From Fragilariopsis cylindrus CCMP1102 (taxonomy: Eukaryota; Bacillariophyta; Bacillariophyceae; Bacillariales; Bacillariaceae), in contig FMBT01000390.1 of the NCBI GenBank assembly GCA_900095095.1, positions 1 to 64,000 of the forward strand: 64,000 bases of DNA, read 5' to 3'. Positions 43,756 through 53,924 of the stretch are shown piece after piece. Below the pieces are notes generated by a model, which saw only the letters and a list, made by a program, of their open reading frames with translations, ran no database searches and was not told the DNA's origin. The position numbers and the translations under genes were made by a program. Within the stretch, counting starts at the first letter, position 1, and each line of letters starts with the position of its first letter.

Positions 43756-44522
43756 CTTGATGTGATATTTTTTTGTTTATTTCAGATTTGCTTTCGTCGT
43801 TTGATATTTACTTTTGATTTTAATCTTTCTTAATCTCTCGTTTTTGATTTTATGTGAGAAAATGACTAATGCATCGAACATTTAGTTGTGGTATCGCGAT
43901 CGGATGTTGCTCGTGTTGCGTGTGTGTGCTTGCTTCTTGTTGCTTGAGAGGTACAAAAAAAAAACAAGATATTCGATCTTCTTTCGAAATTGTTCCTAAA
44001 CCAGTTTGTTTTTACTCGTGCTTTGTTGATCTTGCCTCCAAGCACAACGGCTATTTCTCTATACGTGCCAAGTCGAGTTAGTCGTAGTTGGCCTTCAACG
44101 CCTTGACTATCGAGCAGAGCACATCGCCAGTCGCCGGAGAACAAAACCTTCGTTCACCATAGATCTAATGGGGGGATCCGCTGCTAGATCTCACCCCTTA
44201 AATTACATTATTAGGTCTCAAATCCGGATTAAGCAACTGAACATCTAAACAACACATCAAACATCTCACACATCATCAAGTTTACGGTGCACATTCCAGC
44301 CAGCCATCAGATTCAATCTCAATTTGATGTCTACTTTTACAAGTGGTATCGCAACCCCAATATTTTATCCATATTATACTATAAAGAACTTATATATAAA
44401 TCACTTCCTGATTGTCATACCTGCCTTTTGGTATCTTGTATTCATTTTCGGCAACTAAATCGCAGCTGCTGCACACAAGCAAGTTCTGCGTTTCCCTATT
44501 TGTTTATATAATAAAAGTAGAC
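43756..44522. promoter_or_regulatory. Divergent promoter region between VWA/W-repeat gene and ThrRS
   Basis: A 767-bp gap with two head-to-head genes. Open frames on both strands at 43866-44144 overlap each other and have no similarity. A palindromic GGGGGGATCC word lies near 44169. No motif can be assigned with confidence. Confidence 0.45.
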
Positions 44523-46781
44523 ATGAAGATTAGCAGTATTATGTTGTCATCAATCTTGTTGTCGACGACAAGAGTTGCAATGGCATTTACTCCTCCTGTT
44601 TCGAAACGAATAGCTGGAGCAGCTGTATCCACATCAATCTCATCATCCTCTTTCTCTACACGATTTTCTGCGCCAAGAAGTAGTCCCGCTACTACACGCT
44701 TCATGGCAACAGCGGCTCCCGAAAAAGAAGATACGAAAACGGCTGGTGATATTTTCGATGAGTTACCTACCAACGAAAACGATGGTGAATTACTTCGAAT
44801 TCGTCACTCTTCCGGACACGTAATGGCGATGGCGGTTCAAAAGCTTTTCCCTGAAGCACAGACAACGATCGGACCGTGGATTGATAATGGTTTTTATTAT
44901 GATTTCTATTTCCCAGAAACGATCGATGCTGAAACAGGTGAAACAATTGAATCTCGTAAATTAAGTACTGACGATTTGAAGAAAGTTAAAAAGCAAATGG
45001 ACAAGATTATTTCCAAGAATTATCCTATTACAAGAGAGGAGATTACCCGAGAGGAAGCTGAACGCAGAATAAAAGAAATAAATGAACCATTTAAATTGGA
45101 GATTTTAGAAGGTTTGGTGGAACCTATTACAATTTATCATATCGGTGATGAATGGTGGGATTTATGTGCCGGTCCTCATGTTGAATCGACGAATCAAATT
45201 CCCAAGAAGGCTATCGCATTACAAAGTGTTGCCGGTGCGTATTGGAGAGGTGATGAAAACCGTGAAATGTTACAACGTATTTATGCCACCGGTTGGAAGG
45301 ATCCTATGCAACTTAAGCGATATAAGAAAATGTTGGAGGAAGCAAAGAAACGTGATCATCGTATGTTAGGAAAAAAGTTAGACCTTTTCTCTATCCAAGA
45401 AGGTGCCGGCGGTGGTCTCGTTTTCTGGCACCCCAAGGGATCAAAGGTTCGCAAAATTATTGAAGATTATTGGAAGGATGCACATGCGAAAGATGGTTAT
45501 GATGTAATTTATACACCACATATTGCTAATTTGGATTTATGGAAAACATCGGGACATTTTGATTTTTATAAAGATGATATGTTTGATCAAATGGAGGTTG
45601 AAAATGAACAATATCAAATCAAACCAATGAATTGTCCCTTCCATTGTCTCATGTACAAGAATGAGCTACGATCATACCGTGATCTTCCTATTCGTTGGGG
45701 CGAACTAGGAACTGTGTATAGGTACGTTCACTTTTTGGTCACATTTGAACGAAAGCACGAAGCATAATATTATTTTTGTCATGACACTAAAAAAATGTTA
45801 TGTGTATATTGCATAAACTTTGTATAACTTACATTTCCACTTTCTTCGCATATCTATCTATTCAAACTCCCTCTCACACGCACTCACGCATATATTTGAA
45901 GATACGAACGTTCTGGTACTCTTCATGGTCTATTTCGAGTTCGTGGCTTCACTCAAGATGATGCTCATATCTTTTGTCTACCAACACAACTCGAGGATGA
46001 AATTGTTCAAGTCCTTGACTTGACTGAATCTATTCTTACAAAATTCGGTTTCGATAAATATGATGTCATGCTGTCGACACGTCCCGAGAAGGCAGTCGGT
46101 TCTGATGATATTTGGGAGGCAGCCACAAAGGCATTAGAGGGTGCACTTGTTAGGAAGGGATGGCCCTACAAAATCGATGAGGGTGGTGGTGCATTTTATG
46201 GACCAAAAATTGATCTTAAGATCCGTGATGCTATCGGTCGTCAATGGCAATGCTCAACGATCCAATGTGATTTCAATTTACCTGAACGGTTTGAATTGGA
46301 ATATAAAACTGCGGATAATACAAAAGAACGACCTATTATGGTCCATCGTGCAATCTTTGGTTCACTTGAACGATTCTTTGGTATTTTGATAGAGAATTGT
46401 GAAGGGAACTTTCCACTTTGGTTAGCTCCTGAACAAATGAGATTACTTCCCGTGACGGATGCAGCCCAAGATTATTGTTATGAGGTTGCTAAAAAGGCTA
46501 AGAAGGCAGGACTACGAATTGAAGTTGATCGAGGGAATGAACGTTTGCCAAAACAAATCCGTAATGCCGAACAACAACGTGTACCGATCATGGCTGTAGT
46601 CGGTGAGAAGGAAATGGAATCAGGTACATTAGCTGTCCGTAGTCGTAAACTTGGTGACTTAGGTTCATTTACTGTCGATGACTTGTTAGCCGAACTTCAT
46701 CAATGTACCGAAGATACCGTTGAAATGACGAAGATGGGTGCAGTCGAAAAGAAAGAAGAAGAATCATCTGAAAAGGAGTAA
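44523..46781 (+). CDS. Threonyl-tRNA synthetase, plastid-targeted, two exons
   Basis: Charges tRNA-Thr. Exons 44523-45721 and 45902-46781 across a 180-bp intron (GTACGT donor) give 692 residues. The ATG at 44523 opens a signal peptide ([16 protein letters not shown]) followed by FTPP, an ASAFAP-type plastid site. The mature protein starts directly with the editing domain: [10 protein letters not shown] with the H-x3-H pair, and DLCAGPHV with the Cys and His of the editing site; the TGS domain of bacterial ThrRS is absent. Catalytic core: [12 protein letters not shown] with the zinc Cys, [20 protein letters not shown] (motif 2) interrupted just before by the intron, and [17 protein letters not shown] (motif 3). 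The anticodon-binding domain follows ([32 protein letters not shown]). The acidic end [10 protein letters not shown] is extra. Confidence 0.96.
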
Positions 46782-47317
46782 GAAATAATTTAATTGACTA
46801 GCTAGTCGTGTAACGTATATAGCAAGTATAAATAGGCTACAAGAACTCCTAAGCAAATCATTTTCAATCTACTAGTACTACTTGGTGCACAAGTTTGCAT
46901 ACTAGCAAATTGAATACTTTGTCGTTGTTGTATGATGGTACGGAGGGATTAAAAGTTGCAGATCAAGGAAGTACATATCGTTGACACAAAAGAAAGTGAT
47001 TCCAACTCGAATCAGCAAGCATTTTTTAGTCAATTATAATATACAGTGTACAGCACCGTTGGAAGGGGCTACTACTATGCAATAGTAATATCAAAAGTCT
47101 AATGTCTCATCTAGTCTCCTGTATTACAGTAGTGGCTACTAGGCTAGTTAGAGTATATGTATTTTTCCCATCTCTTCACAACTCTGAATTTAATCACAAA
47201 TTAGTATGATACGGTAGCAGTACGAGTATATATATGAAACTATATATGGTTCGTCTGTATAGTAAGAATTCAGTTTTGTTTATGGGGGTTGATACAAATT
47301 CTAATTCAGTTTTTAAA
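46782..47317. other. Convergent 3' intergenic region
   Basis: 536 bp between ThrRS (plus) and eL37 (minus). Contains several CTAGTA words; no gene recognised. Confidence 0.4.
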
Positions 47318-48043
47318 TTACTCCTTGTTAACTTGCTTTTTTGCTTGTGTACCTTCTCGGAATCCATTCTTAAATTTACGAGTCATAGTCTTCATGTATC
47401 GCATACGTCCAGTACCTTCAGTACGACGACCCTTAGCTTTTTGTGCCCAATTGTATTGTCTCATCTTCTTCGATGGGTACCCACATGATGCGCAAGTCTT
47501 CTTTTGGATATGATAAGAAGATTTACCACAACGCCGACAGGCTGTATGTGACTTATTATGTCTCTTACCGAATGAAGTAGTACCCTTAGTCTGTTGTTTT
47601 GATGTTAATTAGTTATTGTTCGGTTTATTATTTTATATATGATTGTAACGAAGTTTAGTTTATCAAGAAAAGGACGAGAAGAGAAACAAAAGATGAGATA
47701 TTTGAACATGACAAATACAAAATAACATTCGCGGTTTCTGGAGATGAATTAAATTGATCCGCAAGCATTTCCATCGATGGATGTAAGAACTGCTCGTGGG
47801 GAACGTATTTAAGCGGAGAGAAAGAACCGAAAGTCACAGTCAACGTCTACGGACGGATCATTATCATTATTAATTATTCATTAGTAATGCTACGATATTT
47901 CCGTCCCCATCTGAAAACTATCGGGGTATCATTATCACCGTCAACTATCGTCCCAATCGAGGCAAAGTCCATACACCTCCTCAATGCTTATGTATTCATC
48001 ACATCAGTCGTTTCGTCTTTCTAAATTAATTCCAACGTACCAT
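47318..48043 (-). CDS. RPL37: 60S ribosomal protein eL37 (RPL37), ATG alone in exon 1
   Basis: Zinc-binding protein of the large ribosomal subunit. The coding exon 47590-47318 encodes [20 protein letters not shown], then [19 protein letters not shown] (two C-x2-C pairs forming the zinc finger), [16 protein letters not shown] and [18 protein letters not shown], ending KKQVNKE. Residue 1 is missing from this exon: the sequence just before it is an acceptor (CAACAG). The only good partner is ATG at 48043-48041 followed directly by a GTACGT donor, so the intron is 450 bp and exon 1 supplies just the ATG plus the 5' UTR; this placement is usual for ribosomal protein genes. The product would be 91 residues, as expected for the family. 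The exon 1 position is inferred. Confidence 0.9.
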
Positions 48044-48514
48044 CTTGCTATTCTTATTCTACTTTAATTGTTAAGAAAGATTATTGGTAAAGGGTAGTGC
48101 TGTATATTTAGTTGGGTTTTTGATTAGGCCGTTTGTCGTCGTGTTGAAATTCGTCGTAAGAAAAAGTAGTAAAGAAATAAGTGGTATGTGTATTAAGGTA
48201 TAAGGTTCAGGATAATTAAGAAAAGAAAAAATTTGAGATTTGAGTCGAGTGAGTCAAGGATTTTCGAAGATTCGGACTTAGAATTTAAATTTCGCGCCGG
48301 AAACGCCAGCAAAAAAAAGTCTATTGAATTCTACAAACAACACAGCTAACGTTACTACAGTATAGCAAGATAAGGTTACCCATTACAAGTACAGTATGTG
48401 TACCAAAACTCAAGTCTATTACAAATCGATCAGCAGTGCGCTCACAAGCAATTACAAGATACCCGAGTATAGAGGGAGTTGTTGATCATCCAAACAAAAA
48501 ACCAAAGTCCAAAC
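48044..48514. promoter_or_regulatory. Divergent promoter region between eL37 and the second SET gene
   Basis: A 471-bp gap. It includes TTTCGCGCC at 48290-48298 (E2F-like) and a GAGTCGAGTGAGTC tract near 48242-48255. Otherwise AT-rich. Confidence 0.5.
48290..48298 (+). promoter_or_regulatory. E2F/DP-like site
   Basis: TTTCGCGCC, matching the E2F consensus, 217 bp upstream of the SET gene ATG and about 247 bp upstream of the eL37 ATG. Sequence match only. Confidence 0.35.
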
Positions 48515-50937
48515 ATGGCAGCACCCAGCAGCAACAACAAGAATAATCGGAAACGTTCTCATGACCATGACAATGACAATGCATCGTCTTCGCCTGTCAC
48601 CAAACAAGACGACGAGATAGCCACCAGTATTTCGATTACTGATGCCGCTATCAACGGAATGAATAGTTTAATGGAACGATTCAAAATGACAATCTACGGT
48701 TCAGTTGTATTGACTATTGCTATCGTTTTAGGTCTAACTCTTAACAAGAATAATAACACACCTAATTCTAACGTTTCAACAACAAACGATATTAGAGATA
48801 GCGGCATCGATATCGGTGTCAAGTCCAACTTCATTACTGCTAATAGCCTGACCGTTGATCCGGCATTTGCTACATATTGGAATACGCTGTGTGATAATGA
48901 CAAAAGTAACAGCAATAAGGTATGGTGTGGTGATGGTAGGATTGAACCGACGGGTCGAACACTTCAAACATCTACTACTACTACCAAAACCAAAATTCGT
49001 CGGGGTGATCAACTTGTTGAAATTCCAAGAATTTTACAAATTTGGGAAATCGATGCTCTTCAAAGTGACTTAGTACAAACTGAACATTTATTGAAGGCAA
49101 GACATGCATTGACAGATAATCCATTACCGGGAGGAGCATTTTTAGCTGTATATCTAGCAATAGAACAAAAACGATTAACACCAATTCCAAACCAGGACGA
49201 CGAGGACGACGGTAACGAACAAGAAGATAATAGAAGTGCCAAAAGTAGTGATATCGGCAATAGCGAAGATGATGATGTTGATCTTCGTCGTGCGGCATAT
49301 TTACAATCCCTACCCAGTTGGAAAGAATTGAGTGATTATCATCCTATCCTTACAAGTCGATCTAATTTGAAAAGGATGCTCGGACATCATAGTTGGAACT
49401 TTGCTGTTGTTGTTATGTATCAAGAAATGATAGATTCAGAATACAAGGCGTTGACAACTGCCTCTTCAAATAAGGTATTCGGTCAACTCATAAATATCAA
49501 AGAATATCAAACCGCTCGGATTCATGTCTTAAGTCGGAGTTTCAATCCTGGATCCGATGCTTGTTCGGCGGAGATTGTTAAAGATTTATCACAATCCGAA
49601 CTGGAACGTATACAATCTGATTGGAGTACAAGTATTATCTCGCCTAGTAAAATTAATGATGATGATGTCGTCGATAATTCGTTGTTTGCCAAAGGATGTC
49701 ATGCGATGGTTCCTATATTAGATATGCTTAATTCACACCCACAACCCAATGTTGCATATAAATATCAGATCGAAAAACAAGCTTTTGTTATTAGTGCCAA
49801 GAAAGGTATTCCTCCCCATGTGGAATTAATGGATTCTTACGGCAAATACAGTGATGCACATCTATATGCAAAATTTGGTTTCGTTAATGGGGATGGTAGT
49901 GGGCACACCCAAGCGTCGATTGCACTCTTCCATCGACCGCTGGATGTGGAAATAAGCCAAGAATTTACAATGATACCAAATCAAATAATTGTGAATAGCA
50001 GCAGTACCGACGATTCATCGCCTGAGTTATCACCCATGGATAAAATCCCTGATTTTCAAAAGCTTGATTTAAAACGGTACTTGCAATACGACGATGGCTA
50101 CGATAATTGTATCCAAAAAGATATCAATCCATCAGAATTCCGACTCAAACAATTAAAGTGGATGCATTTAGCAAATATAGCTAATAAACCCAAGTCATGG
50201 ATCGTTATACTCCAACCTCGTATGCCTGAATCACAACCAAAAGTATCAAGTAACGTACTCATTACAGAATTACCTCCCAAAATTGATCCTCGCAAACTTC
50301 GTATGGATTTAACTCATATTGTAGAAACCTGTCGATTATTAGCACTAACAGTAAACGACTATGGCGGTACAGCAACTCAAGTATTGGGAGACAATTTAGG
50401 TAATAATACATTCGTTGTCAACGACCCTGGAAATGATGCTTTGGAATATCGAAGTTTAATGTTCTTAGCGAGATTATCCGGTACAGCTCTCTTGCAATAT
50501 TCTCCGGTCACTCCTGAGAAGGAATACCAGAACGTCCTACAGTTAAACAAGGAACATACATCTAGCAATAGAGACTGGGCCGCAGGGCACCTTCGTCTGG
50601 GAGAAATGCAGGTAAATTCTTTTTCGTTTTTGAAAGTTTATAATATATTATCACAAGCTGTTCGCGCATTGGATAGTTTCGTCCTGACATATCGATTTAT
50701 ATTTGGATGCATATATCACTTGATCTTTGTCAAGTAATCTAACCCTTACGTTTCCTTTGTTTGTGTCGTATTATTATTATTGTCTGACCAACTAAGTCAC
50801 TACATGCCGTAGCAGGAACTGCCCGTGCTTATGCCAAGAAGCTGGAAGAAAAAGGAGAAGGCAACACTTCTTATAAAATGAGAGAAAAATCGTGTCCAAA
50901 AGAGTACACTGATATCCTCGAGGAAGATAAGATATAA
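48515..50937 (+). CDS. Membrane-anchored SET-domain methyltransferase (LSMT/SETD3-like), copy 2, two exons
   Basis: Paralogue of the gene at 14.7 kb. Exons 48515-50611 and 50797-50937 give 745 residues; the 185-bp intron has a GTAAAT donor and ends ACTAAG. The second exon was set by alignment with copy 1 (shared YKMRxxxCPxEY near the C-terminus). A single transmembrane helix (TIYGSVVLTIAIVLGLTL) follows a disordered N-terminus. SET motifs: RGDQLVEIPRIL, CHAMVPILDMLNSHPQPNVAY (copy 1 has NHH where this has NSH), and DSYGKYSDAHLYAKFGFVNG. The C-terminal helical domain includes FRLKQLKWMHLANIAN and IVETCRLLALTVNDYGG. An acidic Asp/Glu insert lies near residue 230. The frame is unbroken throughout, unlike copy 1. 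Confidence 0.9.
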
Positions 50938-51486
50938 AGATCCATAACAACTACTATTGAGTTCTCTTTGTCGGAGACAGATTGACTTCACATTATAATT
51001 ATATATTGTGCAAGCACACTAGTAGGTGATGAAAACATTATTAACTAACTTCTTATAAGGTCTTAGTATCTTCGAATTTCATTTTTGTTGCCGTATATTA
51101 CTACTTAAAACCCGTCACCAGTCAACGTTTATGAATGCTTTAAGATAAATACAAAAAGGTTGTACACCAGTGCCATACCATAGGGATCTATACCAAACTA
51201 GATATAGATTGTACCATCGCAGATAATATATTTTTACTGAAAAAATAAATCGCGTCTTTTCTCGTATATATTTGCGCGCGAAAATAGTACGGAAAAAGGT
51301 ACAGGACGAAGTACTTCAAAAGTACAGGCGTCGAAAAAAAACAGAGAGCAATAATATGAACGATGAACAATGATACAACAAGGATAACGAACAAGAAGGC
51401 ACAATCACAATAAATAATAAAGTGATAGAACACATTACGAGCTGAACGGTCATACCCAGTCAAGCACTTCTATATATTTTTTCATC
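50938..51486. promoter_or_regulatory. Intergenic region with bromodomain gene promoter
   Basis: 549 bp between two plus-strand genes. A TTTGCGCGCGAAAA word at about 51270-51283 stands out. No coding sequence recognised. Confidence 0.45.
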
Positions 51487-52361
51487 ATGCCTCCTGCCCC
51501 CGGTCAAGAAGAGCCATTGAAAAGGTTAGGAAAGATAGTTAATTCGCTATTAGCTAACCAAGATTGTAAGTACCGGACGGTAAACTGTTTGTATTGTTTC
51601 CTTTGAAGCTGATTCGAATCCTCACTTGCTTTTGATGCTTTATTTCTTCTTTAGGTGCACCTTTTTCTGAACCCGTCGATTGGCGCGGACTTGAACTTTT
51701 TGATTATCCACAAATTATTTCAAATATGATGGATCTTGGAACAATCAAACGTAGGATAGAACGTGGAGCATATTTGAATGCTCATCTGGTGGCAGAAGAT
51801 GTACGATTAGTTTGGAAAAATTGTATGACCTATAACCTGGAAGGTTCCGATTTTTGGTTGCTTGCAAAATCATACGCACGACGATTCGAAGATCGGTATC
51901 GAAAAGTCCGACAAGAATACGACGTGGGAGAAACTGCAGCAGCTAGTGGTGGGGGTGGGGGTGGAGGGAAATCTAAATCAAATGCACCGTCCTCTCCAAA
52001 GAACTTCACTATGGTTGAAGCGGTAACTAGCCCTACTGGAATTGATCTAATGCCTCCCACATTAGATGCACGAGCTAGATTTGGTAGTAACCTATTCCTT
52101 TTGAGTGGAGTTGAAATGGGTCACGTTCTGGCAACATGTGAATTAGAATGTCCAGAGGCATTGGAAACATGTGGAGGTAAATTAAATATTGAAATCAACG
52201 TTGATGAAATACCCACCGACGTATTTGCAAATTTAAACACCTATATAAATTCGAAGGTAGGGAACAATAATAATATGGCAGGTTCGTCTCCAGGTAGTGA
52301 CAACAATAACGGAGGAGGAGGAGGAGGAGGAGCAAAAAGTCGAAAGAGGCAACGAAAATAA
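51487..52361 (+). CDS. Bromodomain protein with NET-like C-terminus, two exons
   Basis: Binds acetylated histone tails. Exons 51487-51565 and 51655-52361 across an 89-bp intron (GTAAGT; the shortest here) give 261 residues. The bromodomain is complete: LGKIVNSLLANQDCAPFSEP, then DYPQIISNMMDLGTIKRRI, NAHLVAEDVRLVWKNCMTYN with the acetyl-lysine Asn, and FWLLAKSYARRFEDRYRKV. A Gly-run linker follows. Then come ARFGSNLFLLSGVEMGHVLA, ECPEALETCGGKLNIEINVDEI and PTDVFANLNTYINSKVG, which has the helical pattern of an extraterminal (NET) domain as in BET proteins. The C-terminal Gly run and RKRQRK may be a nuclear signal. Single-bromodomain, short BET-like (plant GTE-type) architecture. Confidence 0.9.
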
Positions 52362-52799
52362 AAAGCATATACATTATTATTGAATGACGACATCTTAGGT
52401 TTAGTAACGACAAAAGTGGACACAAAAAAAAAATAAAAAAATCGTATAGGGTTGTATTCGTGTTGGGAAAAGAATAAACGAATATCATCTATTTTATGTA
52501 CATTAGAAAATCGTTTATGTTGCCAGCAATCTTTTAAATAGCATTATAGATATGACTAGGTAATATATACAGTTTAAATTTTAAAGTTTATAATCGTTAA
52601 CTTTCGTTTTCTCTTTGCATTTATATTCAATACCCGTTCTTAACTATTTTAATGTTCGTGACAATCCTCCCATACCAACTTTCTCCAAATGATAATGGAT
52701 TTTGATCTAGACCTTTGCAGTATGTTGAATACATACTAGTACGTACATTGTGGCATGGTTGCATGCAGATTCAGTTTATATAGTTTTCTATTTATTTTT
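52362..52799. other. Convergent 3' intergenic region
   Basis: 438 bp between the bromodomain gene (plus) and the hydrolase (minus). Contains the A run at 52423-52439 and CTAGTACGTAC near 52735. No gene recognised. Confidence 0.4.
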
Positions 52800-53924
52800 T
52801 TACAGCTTATGTTCGTTCAAAAAGATATTGCAAAGTATAGCAAATTCATTTGACATTTGATTAATAAGATTCAATGTTGATTTATCTCCTGTTAATGTTT
52901 CTACTTGGACGACTGCGCCATTATTGTTTTCCTGTTCATCGTCGTCGTCATTCCTTAAAAGTTTACATGCATTATCGAATCGTTCCGATCCATCTAAGCC
53001 AAATTTATCAAACATTTCTGCGTATCCTTCTCCTTTAATACATAGAATCTTATTATTAATATTGTAACTACTACTTCTATCATCAACAATCTTATGGCAT
53101 GCACCAATGAAATCGTATGTGCTAGGATCTTGTATAGAAATACCTAATGGATATCGTTTTCGGCGATTTATAAGATACGACAATTCAGTATGGACAACAC
53201 GAAGATTCAATTCATTATCTAATACACTGCTTCTCTTTTGATGTAATTCCATTAAATGTGATCCATCATCCTTTAAAAGAAAAGGATCAGACTTTACTGC
53301 TGCGTCTTTTATGTTACCAGCTGAGATTTCAACACTACCTTCTTGTACAACAATGCCATCATCCTCTGCTTCTGCTTTCGTCGTGCTTGCTTTTGGGTTA
53401 AACCAGATATTTGTTAATATTGTTCCTTTCACTCGTTCAGGATACCGTGATGCGATTGATACAGAAAAGAAATTTCCCATCAATGAACCAATTGTAACAA
53501 ATTCGTTACCAATACTTTTGGCGCTGATTTTGCTGCTTTTGTCGTTATTGTCTTGTTCTTGTTCGTAACAGTCGTCGTAGTCGCCGCATTCCAATAGTAA
53601 TTTATCTGCTGCTTCTAAAAATGCATCAGATATTTCGTCAATTGTACATGACTTCAAAGGATTGTCACTTGATCCATATCCAGGAGTATCAAATGCAATA
53701 ACAATACGTCCTGTATCGCCAGCACCACTACCGTCATCATTAGCTAATAATGGTAGTACCTCTAAATACTCATCGGAGGAACGTGGAGACATATGAAAAC
53801 ATAAAATTGGTGCCTTGTTATTGCCATCAGTCTCTATGTTCGAACTTCTACCATCATGCAATAAATAGTATATCGATCCTAATGCGGTTTGGATCATTCC
53901 GCGTTTGGTTAAAGGAACTTTCAT
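52800..53924 (-). CDS. Alpha/beta-hydrolase fold protein without the usual Ser nucleophile
   Basis: 374 residues. The oxyanion-side strand reads ILCFHMSPRSSDEYLEVLPLLA, a pattern (H-x-x-P-R-S-x-x-E-Y) known from a bacterial-type alpha/beta hydrolase family, then IVIAFDTPGYGSSDNP. The nucleophile elbow, normally G-x-S-x-G, is TIGSLMGNFFSVSIASRYP, with Leu at the nucleophile position; in the related bacterial family the elbow also often lacks Ser. YPERVKGTILTN follows. The C-terminal part is divergent (KILCIKGEGYAEMFDKFG; LTGDKSTLNLINQMSNEFA). Acidic and Asn insertions occur in loops. Catalysis, if any, is unlikely to use the classical Ser. The start ATG at 53924 gives KVPLTKRGMIQTALGSIYYLL. 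Confidence 0.8.
   Translation of the reverse strand: MKVPLTKRGMIQTALGSIYYLLHDGRSSNIETDGNNKAPILCFHMSPRSSDEYLEVLPLLANDDGSGAGDTGRIVIAFDTPGYGSSDNPLKSCTIDEISDAFLEAADKLLLECGDYDDCYEQEQDNNDKSSKISAKSIGNEFVTIGSLMGNFFSVSIASRYPERVKGTILTNIWFNPKASTTKAEAEDDGIVVQEGSVEISAGNIKDAAVKSDPFLLKDDGSHLMELHQKRSSVLDNELNLRVVHTELSYLINRRKRYPLGISIQDPSTYDFIGACHKIVDDRSSSYNINNKILCIKGEGYAEMFDKFGLDGSERFDNACKLLRNDDDDEQENNNGAVVQVETLTGDKSTLNLINQMSNEFAILCNIFLNEHKL

Noticed and set aside
43866-44144. Overlapping frames on both strands in the ThrRS promoter gap
   Set aside because: They mirror each other, so at most one can be real, and neither has similarity or a signal.
50779-50816. Acceptor at the nearer CAG (TAGCAG) for SET copy 2
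   Set aside because: It gives a frame unlike copy 1. The ACTAAG acceptor ending at 50796 restores the shared C-terminus.
51188-51463. 91-codon hydrophobic frame on the minus strand
   Set aside because: Composition of AT-rich intergenic DNA; no support.
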